Assembly: GCA_963210315.1 (NCBI GenBank)
Contig: OY723274.1
Location: 992,001 to 1,056,000 of the forward strand
DNA: 64,000 nt
Reading direction: 5' to 3'
Origin: Rhynchopus euleeides
Taxonomy: Eukaryota; Euglenozoa; Diplonemea; Diplonemida; Diplonemidae
Position 1 is the first letter of the stretch. Each line of letters opens with the position of its first letter. Below the pieces are notes generated by a model. The model had not been told where the DNA came from and did not search any database. It saw nothing but the letters and a program-made list of their open reading frames with translations. Both the position numbers and the translations under genes were made by a program. Positions 9,168 through 19,315 of this stretch are shown piece after piece.

Positions 9168-12100
9168 TTGGCGACAGGGGCAGGAGAACCCCGGCGCCTC
9201 CGTGGGGGGGGACAGGAGTACTCCCCCTCCACCATAGAGCAAGACGAGCAGTGGTTGACGCATGCTGCAAGGAGACTGATGGCGCTCCGGGTACCAGTGC
9301 CGAAGGACGGCAACTGCCAGTACGCCGGCCTTGCAGAGCAGTGCGCGGAGTGGACAGCAGGCGGGTTGCGTGCAGCGGTGGCGTCGTCCATGCGGCAAAA
9401 CGCAGAGCGCAGGGCCTCGTACGTGCCCGACCACGATGACCCGCAGGCCCCTACATCCTACGACGACTACGTCGAGAAGCAGACGCGCCCGGGGACATAC
9501 GGAGACGCGGCTACCCTCCGGGTTGCGGCAGAAGTTCTGGATGCCCAGGTGTGGCTGCTCGCCTCCAGCAGCAAGCAATGCATGACCCGGTGTGGGGAGG
9601 GAGCCAAGGTGCTGGGCCTTACGTGGAGGCCCTTCCACTACGATGTGCTCCGTTTCCCCCTTAGCCTGGCCCGGGAGCTAGCTGTGACGCCGACGAACCA
9701 GTGGGACATCCCTGCAGCCCTTCCTATGCCCACCCCGGCCACAGCGGACGGGACGCGAGTGCCTACGCCCGTCCAGGGGTCCACAGCGTCACCGCCCCCG
9801 CGGCGATTGCGGCATCCTGCATATCAACTAACAACACCGGGAGTGATCAGGCTGGCGACAGCGAATGTAACGTCACTGCAGACGCACCTAGGCGACGTGG
9901 CGGGCCTGAAGGCGGATGTTGTGGCCCTGCAGGAAACCCGAGTCCCGGACCCGAGCAAGGGCACGCACAACGGCTACTTCGCAGCCCACGGCTGGGCTAT
10001 GCACTGGGGCAAGGGCATGCCCAGGGTCGCAGGCGCGAACGGCCGCGAACAAACAAGGCCCGGAGGTGTGGCTGTCATGGCGAAGGAGGGCCTTGTCGCG
10101 CAAGTGGTGCAGCCGAAGACCGCGCAGGAGCAGAAGTTGTACGACAGTACCCGCATGGTGCACGTAGTGCTAGCGATTGGAGACGGGAAAACGGCGCTTC
10201 ATATCCTGAGCGTGTACGGCCACTCGGGGACCGAAGTGGGTGAGCAGCGGGAAGCCCTCCTGCAAGAGACGCTCGACCTCGCAGCTGGGTTGGGGCAGGT
10301 GCCCGTGCTACTGATGGGGGACCTCAACACCAACCCGGAAACCAGCGCCACGCTGTCCCAGGCGTGCCGGGTGGGCGGCTGGGTCGACGCGGCGACGACG
10401 CATGCGGAGCTCGCACAACAGAGCGTGCAGAACACGTGCTGGGCGTCGGAGAACGGCACTCGGCTGGACATCTGCCTGATGAACTCCTGCGCAGCGCCGG
10501 CCCTGCGTCGCGTTGAGGTGGCGAAGCGGGGGGACTACGACATACCCACGCACTGCCCGCTTTTTGTAGACCTAGACCTCACTGCCTTCCGCCGCCCCAA
10601 AAAGATCTGCATTCTTCCCACCCCTTTCCCTGCGGGTAAGCCCAAGCTGGGAGACGCTGCGGCGAGAGGGATAATGCAGGACGTGCTTGCAGAGGGGGAA
10701 CTGCGCCACGGAGCAACGGCCGCGCAGCTCCTCCACCGAGCCTCCACCTGCGGCGAGCGTTTCCTAAAGCGTGTCCATGTAGGCCACCTGGAGAGGCAGG
10801 AAGCGGCCTACACAGGCAGAGCGGAGGGCTACCACATGCAGTGGTCGCGGGCGGCCACCAAGCACCACCCCGCCTCTGCACGGGGGGCCGGTGACACGAA
10901 CACCCGGGCGAAGGACGGACTGTTGGGGAACCTCCGATGCCTCGTCCAAGAGGGTCTCAAGCGACTGCAAGCCGATGCACCGTACGGCCTCACGAATGGG
11001 GAGAAGCACGCCTGGAACGCCGCAAAGAAACGCCTGAGGGAGGGGGGCCTCCCCCAGGGGCTGCAAGCAGCGCTGACGAACACAACCTCGCAGTTGCCGG
11101 ACCTGGAGATCCTGGAGCAGGCCCTCATTGCCTTGGAGGGGTCGCAGAGGGGCATGTTCGACAGGCTCCGCGACGCGAGGATCCGCACGTGGAAGGCGAG
11201 GATGCAGAAAGCTTGGACATACGAGGCAGGGCAGGTGTTCGCGTACCTCGCAGATCGCTTCTGCGCTCCAGCCACCTTCATGCGGCGCGAAGACGGCTCT
11301 TTCACGGCCTGCCCCAAGGAGGCGGACGAGCTGCTGAGGAGCGACACGGCGTGGGGAGGGTACTTCCGTAAGTACGCAACGACGCCAGAGCCCCGGTGGG
11401 ACACCTTCCGCCAAAAGTACCTCCGCTTTCTCCCCGAGGTGGCTGACATGGAGTGCAAGACCATCACGGCAGAAGACGTTGGGAAGGCCTTGGCCAAGAT
11501 GTCCACGTCCACCTCGCCGGGCCTGCACGGTTGGCGGGTCCACGAACTGAGACAACTCCCGCACGAACTCCTCAGGCTCTTCGCGGAGGTGTTCAACGAA
11601 GTTGAACGGTCGGGCGAGTGGCCGGAGCAGCTGATGCACGCCATGATCTGCCTCATCCCCAAGCCTGGCAGCTCAGGAGAGCCACTGTCGCAGCGCCCCA
11701 TCAGTATCACCCCCGTGCTGTACAGAGTGTGGGCAGCTATCCGGGTGAAACCGGCACTGAAGTGGTTGGAGATCATCGCGCCCGAAGACCTGCACGGCTG
11801 CCGGCCTGGCCACGGTGCGGAGGACCTCATCTGGCACCTGGCGGCACGTATTGAAGAAGCCCACCTCACAGGGCGACCGCTGCACGGAGTCGCCCTCGAC
11901 TTCAAGAAGTGCTTCGACACGGTGCCAATCGACCTCACCTTCCGCCTGGCTGCGGAGCTCGGTTTCGACGCCCGTGTCCTGCGCACCCTGCGAGCAGCGT
12001 ACAGGACGATGCAGCGGCACTTCCGGGCGAGCGGCACCATCGGGGAAGGCTTCCTGCCAACTAACGGCATCATGCAGGGTTGCCCCATCAGTGTCGTGCT

Positions 12101-15011
12101 GATTAACGTGCTGGTGGGTGTGTGGATGAGGATGGTCGAGCACCGGCAGGACACAAGGGCGCTGTCTTTCGTTGACGACGTATACGCCACAGCCCCCAGC
12201 CCGGAGATCCTGCAAGACGTTGTAGACGACTCTGCGGGTTTCTCCCACGACACCGGGATGGCTATTTGTGCAGAAATCAAGTCTCGCGTTTTCTCGACAT
12301 CCCCCGGGCCGCTCCGGATTATGTACCGGGCAAGGGATGGCGAGGCCACTCCCCTCCGGCAGCGCAACAGCTTCGACTGTCTCGGGGCCATGCTACACGC
12401 GCGCCTGATCAGGGAAGGGCGCACAGCGCCCCAGTCCGAGCGCATCGCCCGCCGGAAGGAAGGTGCGCAGCAGAACCTCCGCAGAACCTCAGCGCTGCCC
12501 CTGCCGGTGCAATGGAAAGGGCAGGCGGCGGCGATGACGGCAGGGGCTCGACTATATTACGATGCCCTCGTAACTCGTTGGGACAGCAAGGACATCAGGC
12601 GATGGAGGGGCCTCTTCGTCGCCGCGCTCTGGTCTGGCCCACCTCGCAGAGCACAGGAGATTGTGCTGTGTGTCCTCCATCAGGCGCACCGGGTGGACCC
12701 CGCTGTCGCCCCCCCCTACCGGCAGATCACCACATGGGCCAAGCAGATCAAAAAGTGGAGTCACAGCAGGGTGCTGTCCGAGGCAGCCTGGGGGAGTAGA
12801 GAGAGGCTTGAGGGGACAGGCCCCTTCGCGCTTTTCTGGGCCGCCCTGCAGGGGATTGAATGGCGCTGGAGTGCTGCGACCACCCTGGCTTACACTGACG
12901 AAGCTGGTCGCGATGTCACCTTCGACCCTGTTGCTGCAACACCGAGCGCCTGGGCTATCTTTGCACACGACCTCCGCCAATCCCTGCGTAACGCAACGGC
13001 GAAGAAGCTGGCCGAACGCAGAGACGACTTCCAAGGAGCAGAGCACGGCATTGACGGGAGGGTGACACGTTGCGTCCTGGAGGGAGAGGGCGCTGCAATC
13101 ACGGGGTACCAGCGAGGCCTCCTCCGCTCCGTTGTTGCAGGGGCGGTGCCTGCTCGTGGGCGCACAGGTCTGGGGGAGGTGTGCCGATACTGCACATCTG
13201 GGACCCCGGAGACGGTATCACACCTGTGGTGGGACTGCGCGGCATGGGAGCCAGTCCGCCAGAAGCACCCCATAGCAGCGAGGGACCGGACGGCCTGGCC
13301 GGCATGCCTGGCCCAGTGCGGGGTGGCGCCCATTTACAGATACAGCGTCCCGGAGAACGAGCAGCCGCTGCCCATGTCCTTTGCGGACAGGATCACCACC
13401 GTGGCACAGCTCCACCGCTACTTCATCGCAGTCCTGGCGGCGCGACAGGAGAAGGACGGGCTGCTCGACCGCTCTGTGCGCCATCACCGTACTACCGTCT
13501 ACCCCTGGGAGTGGAGCACCCCTAACCCCGAGAGTGCCTCCATCCCTGCACTGGCGCCTTCCGAAGTCAAGCAGACGTGGGGCAAGCGGCCCCCAGGCAT
13601 GTGGGTGGCCCTCTGCGACTGGCTAAGGGGCCTAAAGTGGGGACCGCAGGGGAGTGAGCATACTGTGACCCTGATGGAGCTGGCCGTGGACTTCGAGCTA
13701 TCAACTGGCCTTACCCTCCCAGACACCGTGACGCGCCGCGTCCGCCCCCCCGCCCACGTGGACCCGAATAGGAAGGGCGCGAGGGAGGCCCGCTCGCGCA
13801 TCCCTGCAGACACAGCCCCAGGGCTCACCCTGTACTTTGACGGTGGTGCGCGCGACAATGGCACCCCCTTCGCCGTGGCGGGGGCAGGGGCGGTGCTATA
13901 CCAAGACGGTTGCAAGGTTTCAGAGAAAGTACTCCCGCTGCTGAACGTGCGTAGCAACAACATTGCTGAGTACGAGGCGCTCCGTGCAGGTCTGCGCCTC
14001 CTCGAGAGGGGTGATGCCCCTGAGGGCCCAGTCACAGTGCGGGGCGACTCCCAGGTGGTGCTGCGCCAGCTCCAAGGGGACTCATTGTGCCGGGATGCCG
14101 CCCTCCGTCCTCTGTTCCTCAGCACGTCCCGGCTAGCTGCGGACCTCCAACCGAGGTTCACTCTCACATACGAGCATGTGAAGAGGGAATCCAACACAGA
14201 TGCTGATGCCCTCAGTAACGCCGCGATGGACGAGGCTGAAAGGCTGGGGGCCTCACGGCAGCAGCTCCAGCAGGACCTCACGGTGTTCCAGAGCAGTATC
14301 CTGGGGAAGGCTGCCTCGCTGAAGGGGCTCTGCAGCATGGTGACGAAAGTAGGCACTGGGCCCTGGCATTGCGGCCATGCTGCCAACTCAACAGTCCTCA
14401 CGGCGATCGGTGGATCTGTGGCGGCGGGCCTGTCGAGGAGGGCCCAGCTGAACCCTGCCACTGAGTCGGTGATGCGCAGCCTCCAAGCGCACCTGGCTGT
14501 GCCAGCCCCCAGCCGGACGGATACAGTGTTCCATGATCGCGGAATGGCGTGGGCCGCTACCTTCGCTCCGCAGCCGCACTACCCTGAGGGTTGGCAGCAA
14601 TCGGCCCAGCAGTGGGCGGCGCGTGGTCGGCAGGCCAACAGCCGGGTAGGGCGCCCATGGGAGCGGAGGGGCGCTGCCCCCCGAACTGCTCCCCCTGGTG
14701 CCAGGAGGAACGCAAAGGTGCTTGCCTGCAAGTTGCATTGGAAGCCCCGTTGCTCGGCATGCCAGAAGCGGCGCCTCCCGGAGGAGGTGTGCTGCCGCAA
14801 CCACCACAAGGAGGGGGACGGGCTCCCGGTCACTATGGGCTTCTGCAAACGCCACAGCATGGACCGATGCGGTGACTGCTACAGCGATGGCAAAACACTA
14901 CCACATTGCTGCCAAGCACACCACGCCGGCTATGCTGCACGCCCTCCTCCCCGGAGTGGCACTGAGTTGGCCCCACACTCTAACCCGAGTGGGGCCTCCG
15001 CTGTGACGTAG
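9168..15011 (+). CDS. LINE ORF2: OTU protease, AP endonuclease, RT, zinc knuckle, RNase H
   Basis: About 1947 aa, counted from the TTG codon at 9168; the first AUG is codon 38. Domains in order: OTU cysteine protease (residues 40-165; PKDGNCQYAG Cys box with Cys50, GTYGD, and His157 in RPFHYDVL). APE-type endonuclease (about 226-475; ATANVTS, VALQETR, LLMGDLNTNP, TRLDICL). Reverse transcriptase (about 770-1060; LIPKPG, ALDFKKCFD, GIMQGCPIS, FVDD at 1001-1004). C-x2-C-x7-H-x4-C knuckle (about 1339-1357). RNase HI (about 1550-1685; YFDGGARDNG, RSNNIAEYEAL, VRGDSQVV, RESNTDADALSN). A Cys/His-rich C-terminal domain (about 1850-1925). It should carry out target-primed reverse transcription; the OTU role is unknown. 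All the expected catalytic motifs are present. Confidence 0.93.
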   Translation: MATGAGEPRRLRGGGQEYSPSTIEQDEQWLTHAARRLMALRVPVPKDGNCQYAGLAEQCAEWTAGGLRAAVASSMRQNAERRASYVPDHDDPQAPTSYDDYVEKQTRPGTYGDAATLRVAAEVLDAQVWLLASSSKQCMTRCGEGAKVLGLTWRPFHYDVLRFPLSLARELAVTPTNQWDIPAALPMPTPATADGTRVPTPVQGSTASPPPRRLRHPAYQLTTPGVIRLATANVTSLQTHLGDVAGLKADVVALQETRVPDPSKGTHNGYFAAHGWAMHWGKGMPRVAGANGREQTRPGGVAVMAKEGLVAQVVQPKTAQEQKLYDSTRMVHVVLAIGDGKTALHILSVYGHSGTEVGEQREALLQETLDLAAGLGQVPVLLMGDLNTNPETSATLSQACRVGGWVDAATTHAELAQQSVQNTCWASENGTRLDICLMNSCAAPALRRVEVAKRGDYDIPTHCPLFVDLDLTAFRRPKKICILPTPFPAGKPKLGDAAARGIMQDVLAEGELRHGATAAQLLHRASTCGERFLKRVHVGHLERQEAAYTGRAEGYHMQWSRAATKHHPASARGAGDTNTRAKDGLLGNLRCLVQEGLKRLQADAPYGLTNGEKHAWNAAKKRLREGGLPQGLQAALTNTTSQLPDLEILEQALIALEGSQRGMFDRLRDARIRTWKARMQKAWTYEAGQVFAYLADRFCAPATFMRREDGSFTACPKEADELLRSDTAWGGYFRKYATTPEPRWDTFRQKYLRFLPEVADMECKTITAEDVGKALAKMSTSTSPGLHGWRVHELRQLPHELLRLFAEVFNEVERSGEWPEQLMHAMICLIPKPGSSGEPLSQRPISITPVLYRVWAAIRVKPALKWLEIIAPEDLHGCRPGHGAEDLIWHLAARIEEAHLTGRPLHGVALDFKKCFDTVPIDLTFRLAAELGFDARVLRTLRAAYRTMQRHFRASGTIGEGFLPTNGIMQGCPISVVLINVLVGVWMRMVEHRQDTRALSFVDDVYATAPSPEILQDVVDDSAGFSHDTGMAICAEIKSRVFSTSPGPLRIMYRARDGEATPLRQRNSFDCLGAMLHARLIREGRTAPQSERIARRKEGAQQNLRRTSALPLPVQWKGQAAAMTAGARLYYDALVTRWDSKDIRRWRGLFVAALWSGPPRRAQEIVLCVLHQAHRVDPAVAPPYRQITTWAKQIKKWSHSRVLSEAAWGSRERLEGTGPFALFWAALQGIEWRWSAATTLAYTDEAGRDVTFDPVAATPSAWAIFAHDLRQSLRNATAKKLAERRDDFQGAEHGIDGRVTRCVLEGEGAAITGYQRGLLRSVVAGAVPARGRTGLGEVCRYCTSGTPETVSHLWWDCAAWEPVRQKHPIAARDRTAWPACLAQCGVAPIYRYSVPENEQPLPMSFADRITTVAQLHRYFIAVLAARQEKDGLLDRSVRHHRTTVYPWEWSTPNPESASIPALAPSEVKQTWGKRPPGMWVALCDWLRGLKWGPQGSEHTVTLMELAVDFELSTGLTLPDTVTRRVRPPAHVDPNRKGAREARSRIPADTAPGLTLYFDGGARDNGTPFAVAGAGAVLYQDGCKVSEKVLPLLNVRSNNIAEYEALRAGLRLLERGDAPEGPVTVRGDSQVVLRQLQGDSLCRDAALRPLFLSTSRLAADLQPRFTLTYEHVKRESNTDADALSNAAMDEAERLGASRQQLQQDLTVFQSSILGKAASLKGLCSMVTKVGTGPWHCGHAANSTVLTAIGGSVAAGLSRRAQLNPATESVMRSLQAHLAVPAPSRTDTVFHDRGMAWAATFAPQPHYPEGWQQSAQQWAARGRQANSRVGRPWERRGAAPRTAPPGARRNAKVLACKLHWKPRCSACQKRRLPEEVCCRNHHKEGDGLPVTMGFCKRHSMDRCGDCYSDGKTLPHCCQAHHAGYAARPPPRSGTELAPHSNPSGASAVT

Positions 15012-15084
15012 AAATGGGCGGGGGTGGGCAATGATCCGCGCAGGATCTCCCCACACAAAACGTGGTCACCACACACACACACAC

Positions 15085-15594
15085 AGGGCTGGCAGCAGCC
15101 GGCCCAGCAGTGGGCGGCGCGCGGTCGGCAGGCCAACAGCCGGGTGGGACGCCCATGGGAGCGGAGGGGCGCTGCCCCCCGTACTGCCCCCCCTGGTGCC
15201 AGGAGGAACGCAAAGGTGCTTGCCTGCAAGTTGCATTGGAAGCCCCGTTGCTCGGCATGCCAAAAGCGACGCCTCCCAGAGGAGGTGTGCTGCCGCAACC
15301 ACCACAAAGAGGGGGACGGGCTCCCGGTCACTATGGGCTTCTGCAAACGCCACAGCATGGACCGATGCGGTGACTGCTACAGCGATGGCAAATCACTAAC
15401 ACATTGCTGCCACACACACCACGCTGGCTATGCTGCACGCCCTCCTCCCCGGAGTGGCACTGAGTTGGCCCCACACTCTAACCCGAGTGGGGCCTCCGCT
15501 GTGACGTAGAAGTGGGCGGGGGTGGGCAATGATCCGCGCAGGATCTCCCCACACAAAACGTGGTCACCACACACACACACACGGCTTACAGTGG
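15085..15594 (+). mobile_element. 5'-truncated second LINE copy in the CA tail of the first
   Basis: 15085-15510 repeats 14587-15011 with scattered substitutions, followed by the same 3' UTR and (AC)n end. The offset is 498 bp. The junction at 15070-15085 is a (CA)n run, and the repeat begins exactly after it. A tandem duplication would not need to start at the microsatellite, so a separate insertion of a 5'-truncated copy into the (AC)n tail is the simpler reading. It encodes only the Cys/His C-terminal domain. Confidence 0.8.
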
Positions 15595-15918
15595 ATCACC
15601 ACTCAGCAGCGCGGGGTGGGGGTGTGGGGGGGGGGGTGGGTGAAAGTGGGCGGATTTTTTTAAAACAGGTTCCGCCTCTAGTGACGCGCCAGCCTCTCTC
15701 AAGCACACCTCCCACCCCTCAGGGTGGGGCTTTTTTGCATCATCTTCGAATAATGCATCGTTCAGCACCTTTCTCTCCCGATCACCCCCCCCCCCCACCC
15801 CACCCCCACCCCCCGATTTGAGGCTGGCAACCCTTGGGCTTTTGTGGAAGCAACTCACTCACAGTATTGCTGGGTCACGGAAAGGCGGGGCTGGCTCGTG
15901 CCGTCTGCCGTCTGCCAT
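15595..15918. other. Spacer with G/C homopolymer tracts
   Basis: Between the LINE tail and the next gene. Contains G and C runs at about 15626-15637 and 15785-15816; no gene or repeat family is recognised. Confidence 0.6.
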
Positions 15919-16638
15919 CTACATCAGCTCCTGCTGCAGCGAACCTGGGGCATAAATGCCGGTGTTCTTCCCCTCTGCGATAATCGCGTCGGCCTCCTCC
16001 CCGATCACCGCGCGGACCTGCCTGTCCTGTGCCTGCTTCTCGCGCAACTCACGCATAATGCTGAAATACTCTGCGGCGGCTTCCTTGTCAGAATTCTGCG
16101 AGTTCCCCTCAGCGCGCTGCTTCGCAATCACCTCCTCCTGCATCTTCTTCTGCAGGGTGGACCCACCAAGCGCAATGTTGTCGCCGTACAGCTGCGGCAG
16201 CCCCTCCTGGTCGAGCTTACGGAGCATCGCAACCTGCTGTTCGTAGCTGGGCTGGAATGCCTTGAGCTGGTAGTCACCTGTGTATTCGAGAACGCTCTCC
16301 ACAAACTTGACGTTCCGAGAGCCGAGGGCAAGTAACGCCAGGATGGGGAGCAGCATGTACATAATAATCTTGGCGACTTCGATAGGTGCGTACAGCCCAT
16401 CGGCACGCAGCCACTGTGGGAGACTTTCATAGTACTCTGGTTCGTAGTGGTTGCTGGTGCCTTTCTTCTCGCGCCGCAGCTTGAATGGCGAAGAGGTTTT
16501 GAGGAAGTCCGCAGGGGACTTCTTCTTCTTCACATAGTCCTCCGGCCCGTTCTCCTGCTGGTATTTATGTTCGATAGGGAGGTCGCTGGCCCACGATTCG
16601 CGGCACCTCTGCCACAAGGACTTCTCGTAAACCCTCAT
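15919..16638 (-). CDS. Predicted single-pass membrane protein, unknown family (probable 3' exon)
   Basis: 239 codons from the ATG at 16638 to a TAG at 15919. The sequence is non-repetitive and charged. A hydrophobic segment (EVAKIIMYMLLPILALLALG, about residues 85-104) follows a basic N-terminal region (VKKKKSPADFLK), and a Glu/Gln-rich helical tail follows the membrane segment. Upstream of the ATG the frame stays open and a CACGGCAG/GT acceptor-like site lies at about 16657, so this may be the last exon of a longer gene rather than a complete ORF. It lies between a LINE and the amplified 1.05-kb units. I do not recognise the family; composition and codon quality suggest a genuine host gene. 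Confidence 0.55.
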   Translation of the reverse strand: MRVYEKSLWQRCRESWASDLPIEHKYQQENGPEDYVKKKKSPADFLKTSSPFKLRREKKGTSNHYEPEYYESLPQWLRADGLYAPIEVAKIIMYMLLPILALLALGSRNVKFVESVLEYTGDYQLKAFQPSYEQQVAMLRKLDQEGLPQLYGDNIALGGSTLQKKMQEEVIAKQRAEGNSQNSDKEAAAEYFSIMRELREKQAQDRQVRAVIGEEADAIIAEGKNTGIYAPGSLQQELM

Positions 16639-16883
16639 CCCGAGAGCCAGCTTGACCTGCCGTGCGACATCGCAGCAAGGGGGGGACCGTCGCAGCATAG
16701 CTGCGTTGTGTGTCGTGTTCCTGGGTTGCAGAGGAAGGGAATGCCAACAGGGAAGGGTGGTGGGGCACGAGGTGCTGCGCCTATGTTCTTGCCAGCACAA
16801 GAGGGGGCTTCCGGGCACAGGGGTTGGGTGGGTGGGTGCGGTGCAGGAAATGCGTGCGTGCTGGATGCTGGTTTGAGAGGTAG

Positions 16884-18110
16884 GCAAGAGGGGCCTCGCT
16901 CAGCATCTTGCTGTAGCCAGCACCGTGTCCACCCCATCTGTACAGATGGCATCCGGTGGCCACAAGGTCGCCAAATGACGCTCACAGTGTGTACAGGTGA
17001 AGAAACAGGAGAAAGAACGTCAACGGGGTACAGGTGGGCCTTGTTGTTGGCAGTCGGGTCGAGCGCAGAGTGTGCGCTGCACTATCAATGCGATCTGCTG
17101 CCGTTGCCCAGATGGATGAACAGTACCCCACCGAACATGAATATCAACAGCAAAAAGAAAAGGCGCACTGGCGGAGGATGGGTGAAGTTTCAGGGACAAG
17201 ACAGGCACGTGGCAGAGTGAACACATGCCTGTTCCCTGACAAGCCTGGAGAGAAATGGTACAACCAGGTGAAAAGTAACGCCTCCAGCCGAGAGTGCGCG
17301 TTGACAAGATAAAACAAGCGGACCGATGATTACGACCTCCCCACAACAGGCAGCTAGGGCAGCCGGGCTGTTGTGTGGATGTGCCTCGGTTCATGCACTT
17401 CGTGGGTGTGATTTGGGTCGTCTCGAAGCGCCAAGGCGGGAGAATATTCATCAGCAATGTGCCACACGGCAACAGGGTCCAGTGTGTCGGGGAAGGTGGA
17501 CAACGCCCTGTTGCAATCGAGCACCGGCTCCCAGAGGGTGGTGTCTGGTGGCGTTACGCACGCCGCCACAGGCCACGATCTGAGCTCGTTGGGTAACGTT
17601 GCAGCGGAGAGGAGGCAGAGTACCCTCACACCACCTTCGGAAGGGTTTTACCTTGGGGATGCTGCACCTTTTCGTTTAGCCACCATCGCCACCGCCGCAG
17701 CCACCACAGCCACCGCCATCGCCACAGCCACCACCACCGCCGCCACCACCACCACCGCTGCCGCTGCTCACGCAGTTACCCATGGTTCGAAAGCTTCGGG
17801 GATATCACCTGCAGAAGAAGGGGCGTCAAATGGAGGGCGCAACAGGCACACAAAGATCTACTGATGCCAACACCGCATGCCAGTGCAACGGCTGCAGGGG
17901 GTGGGTGGGGGCGGAGGGCAGAGGGGAATCAAAAGATGCAAGAGGGGCCACGCTCAGCATCTTGCTGTAGCCAGCACCGTGTCCACCCCATCTGTACAGA
18001 TGGCATCCGGTGGCCACAAGGTCGCCAAATGACGCTCACAGTGTGCACAGGTGAAGAAACAGGAAAAAGAACGTCAACGGGGTACAGGTGGGCCTTGTTG
18101 TTGGCAGTCG
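16884..18110. repeat. Amplified units U1 and truncated U2 (period about 1.05 kb)
   Basis: GCAAGAGGGGCC followed by CGCTCAGCATC begins at 16884 and again at 17938. Unit 1 runs to 17937; unit 2 stays similar to about 18110 and then diverges. The same unit recurs at 20879 and 21923 with very few differences, so the amplification is recent. On the minus strand each full unit contains an MGNC start and the flank that precedes the GRDP-like genes. Confidence 0.9.
17676..17783 (-). CDS. 35-codon MGNC glycine-rich mini-ORF (GRDP deletion derivative)
   Basis: ATG at 17783, TAA at 17676-17678. The product starts MGNCVSSGSGG and is otherwise glycine with a few Cys and Asp. Its upstream flank (17784-18110) matches the flanks of the two GRDP-like genes, and its downstream flank matches theirs as well. 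It therefore looks like a GRDP paralogue that kept the first four residues and a piece of the glycine tail but lost the whole conserved body. MGNC is a classic N-myristoylation plus palmitoylation signal. Whether it is translated is unknown; it may be a pseudogene. Confidence 0.45.
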   Translation of the reverse strand: MGNCVSSGSGGGGGGGGGGCGDGGGCGGCGGGDGG

Positions 18111-18195
18111 GATGTCGCACGACGAGAGCTACGCAATCAATGCGGTCTGATGCCATTGCCCAGATGACAAGGGAGTCTACCGACCATGAAAATAA

Positions 18196-18560
18196 AAAAA
18201 ACAGCAACGAACTATCTGTGCCCCCACCGGATCGTAAAGTGAAAACAAAACGAGACAACAAACTAAATACTGACGAAAGTTGTTTTGTTGGAACGCAGAC
18301 CCCACTCTTTGTGTGCACCACTCCCGGTCTGATGAGTGGTGAGAGTGGGGCCACACAGCGAAAGGCACAGAAAGCTCCCCAGTTGGCCGAACTAACAAAA
18401 ACTATCTGTGCCCCCGCTGGATCGTAAAGTGACAGCAAAAACGAGACAACAAACCAATTACTGCCGAAAGTTGTTTTGCTGGAACGCAGACCCCACTCCC
18501 CGGTCTGATGAAGTGGTGTGAGTGGGCCGCACGACCCAGCTGAAGGCACAGAGCTCCCCT
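18196..18560. repeat. Tandem pair of about 180-bp repeats
   Basis: CTATCTGTGCCCCCRCYGG, followed by a shared stretch to CCCCACTC...GGTCTGATGA, occurs at about 18210-18340 and 18400-18520. A partial copy lies at 19440-19500 and weakly similar pieces at 36.95-37.25 kb. No coding potential is seen. Confidence 0.7.
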
Positions 18561-19315
18561 TAGTTGGCTACGCCGAACTAACAAAAAGAAAAGGGGTGGT
18601 GTGCCGAGTCTGGGGCAAACAAAATCGGCACCCACAGTTTTGGTGTGTATGCTGTCGTTTGTTGCCTTCCTCTTCACTCGTGCCGTTGGTTGGCTCGTTG
18701 TGGTGGAGGATGGGTGAAATCTTCAGACATGATAGACACGTGACAGAGTGAACACATGCCCGTTCCCTGGCAGGACTGAGGTAATAGATAACAAAGAGTC
18801 CGGGTTTTGTTTGTGCGCACGAGCGGCAGTGTGTTGTGTCCCCTGTGAAGGGCGTTGCTGTGATTAAGTGGTTTTGTGCTGCTCCCTCAAACACACTGCG
18901 CGCGGGTACGCTCCCACTGACTCTTTCGCTGTGACAAGCAAGCTTGTTTGGGCAACAAAGAGAAATAGTAGGACCAGGGTGATATGGAACACTATCGACA
19001 TATGTCACTAAACACGGAGGAATGGGGGCGGGGGGGGCTTGTGATGAAACGCACACACACTCCTCGACCTGTGGTGAGGTGAAATGTGGCTCTGCAATTC
19101 CGACACTGCGCGTGCCGTAAACCTCAAACCGGGCCTGCTTTCACTGTGTTCCAATTCCTCCTTCATTGCATGAGGCTACAACCAACACCTCCAGTGGACT
19201 GGGGCCTCCTCGACGATCCCATATTGCGTACTTTGTGCGTCGTGAAAAAGAGGGTATTCAGGGGCACCAGTGGCCAGCCGATTGTGTTCTTTATCGCACA
19301 GGTTGTGTATGTTGA
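18561..19315. other. Spacer, no gene recognised
   Basis: Low similarity to the flanking units. Candidate frames on both strands lack domain signals. Confidence 0.5.

Larger units (their letters stand above)
6356..15084 (+). mobile_element. Full-length non-LTR retrotransposon (LINE) with OTU domain, flanked by (CA)n
   Basis: ORF1 (6381-8885) and ORF2 (about 9168-15011) lie in the same reading frame, followed by a 3' UTR of about 60 bp ending in GGTCACC(AC)n. The 5' UTR is only about 25 bp, directly after a (CA)n tract. OTU protease plus AP endonuclease, RT and RNase H in one ORF2 recalls the algal Dualen/RandI type and I-like LINEs (from memory). No restriction-like endonuclease is evident. 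Both main ORFs are intact over their full length, so the copy may be young. CA repeats at both ends suggest insertion into (AC)n microsatellites. Confidence 0.85.
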
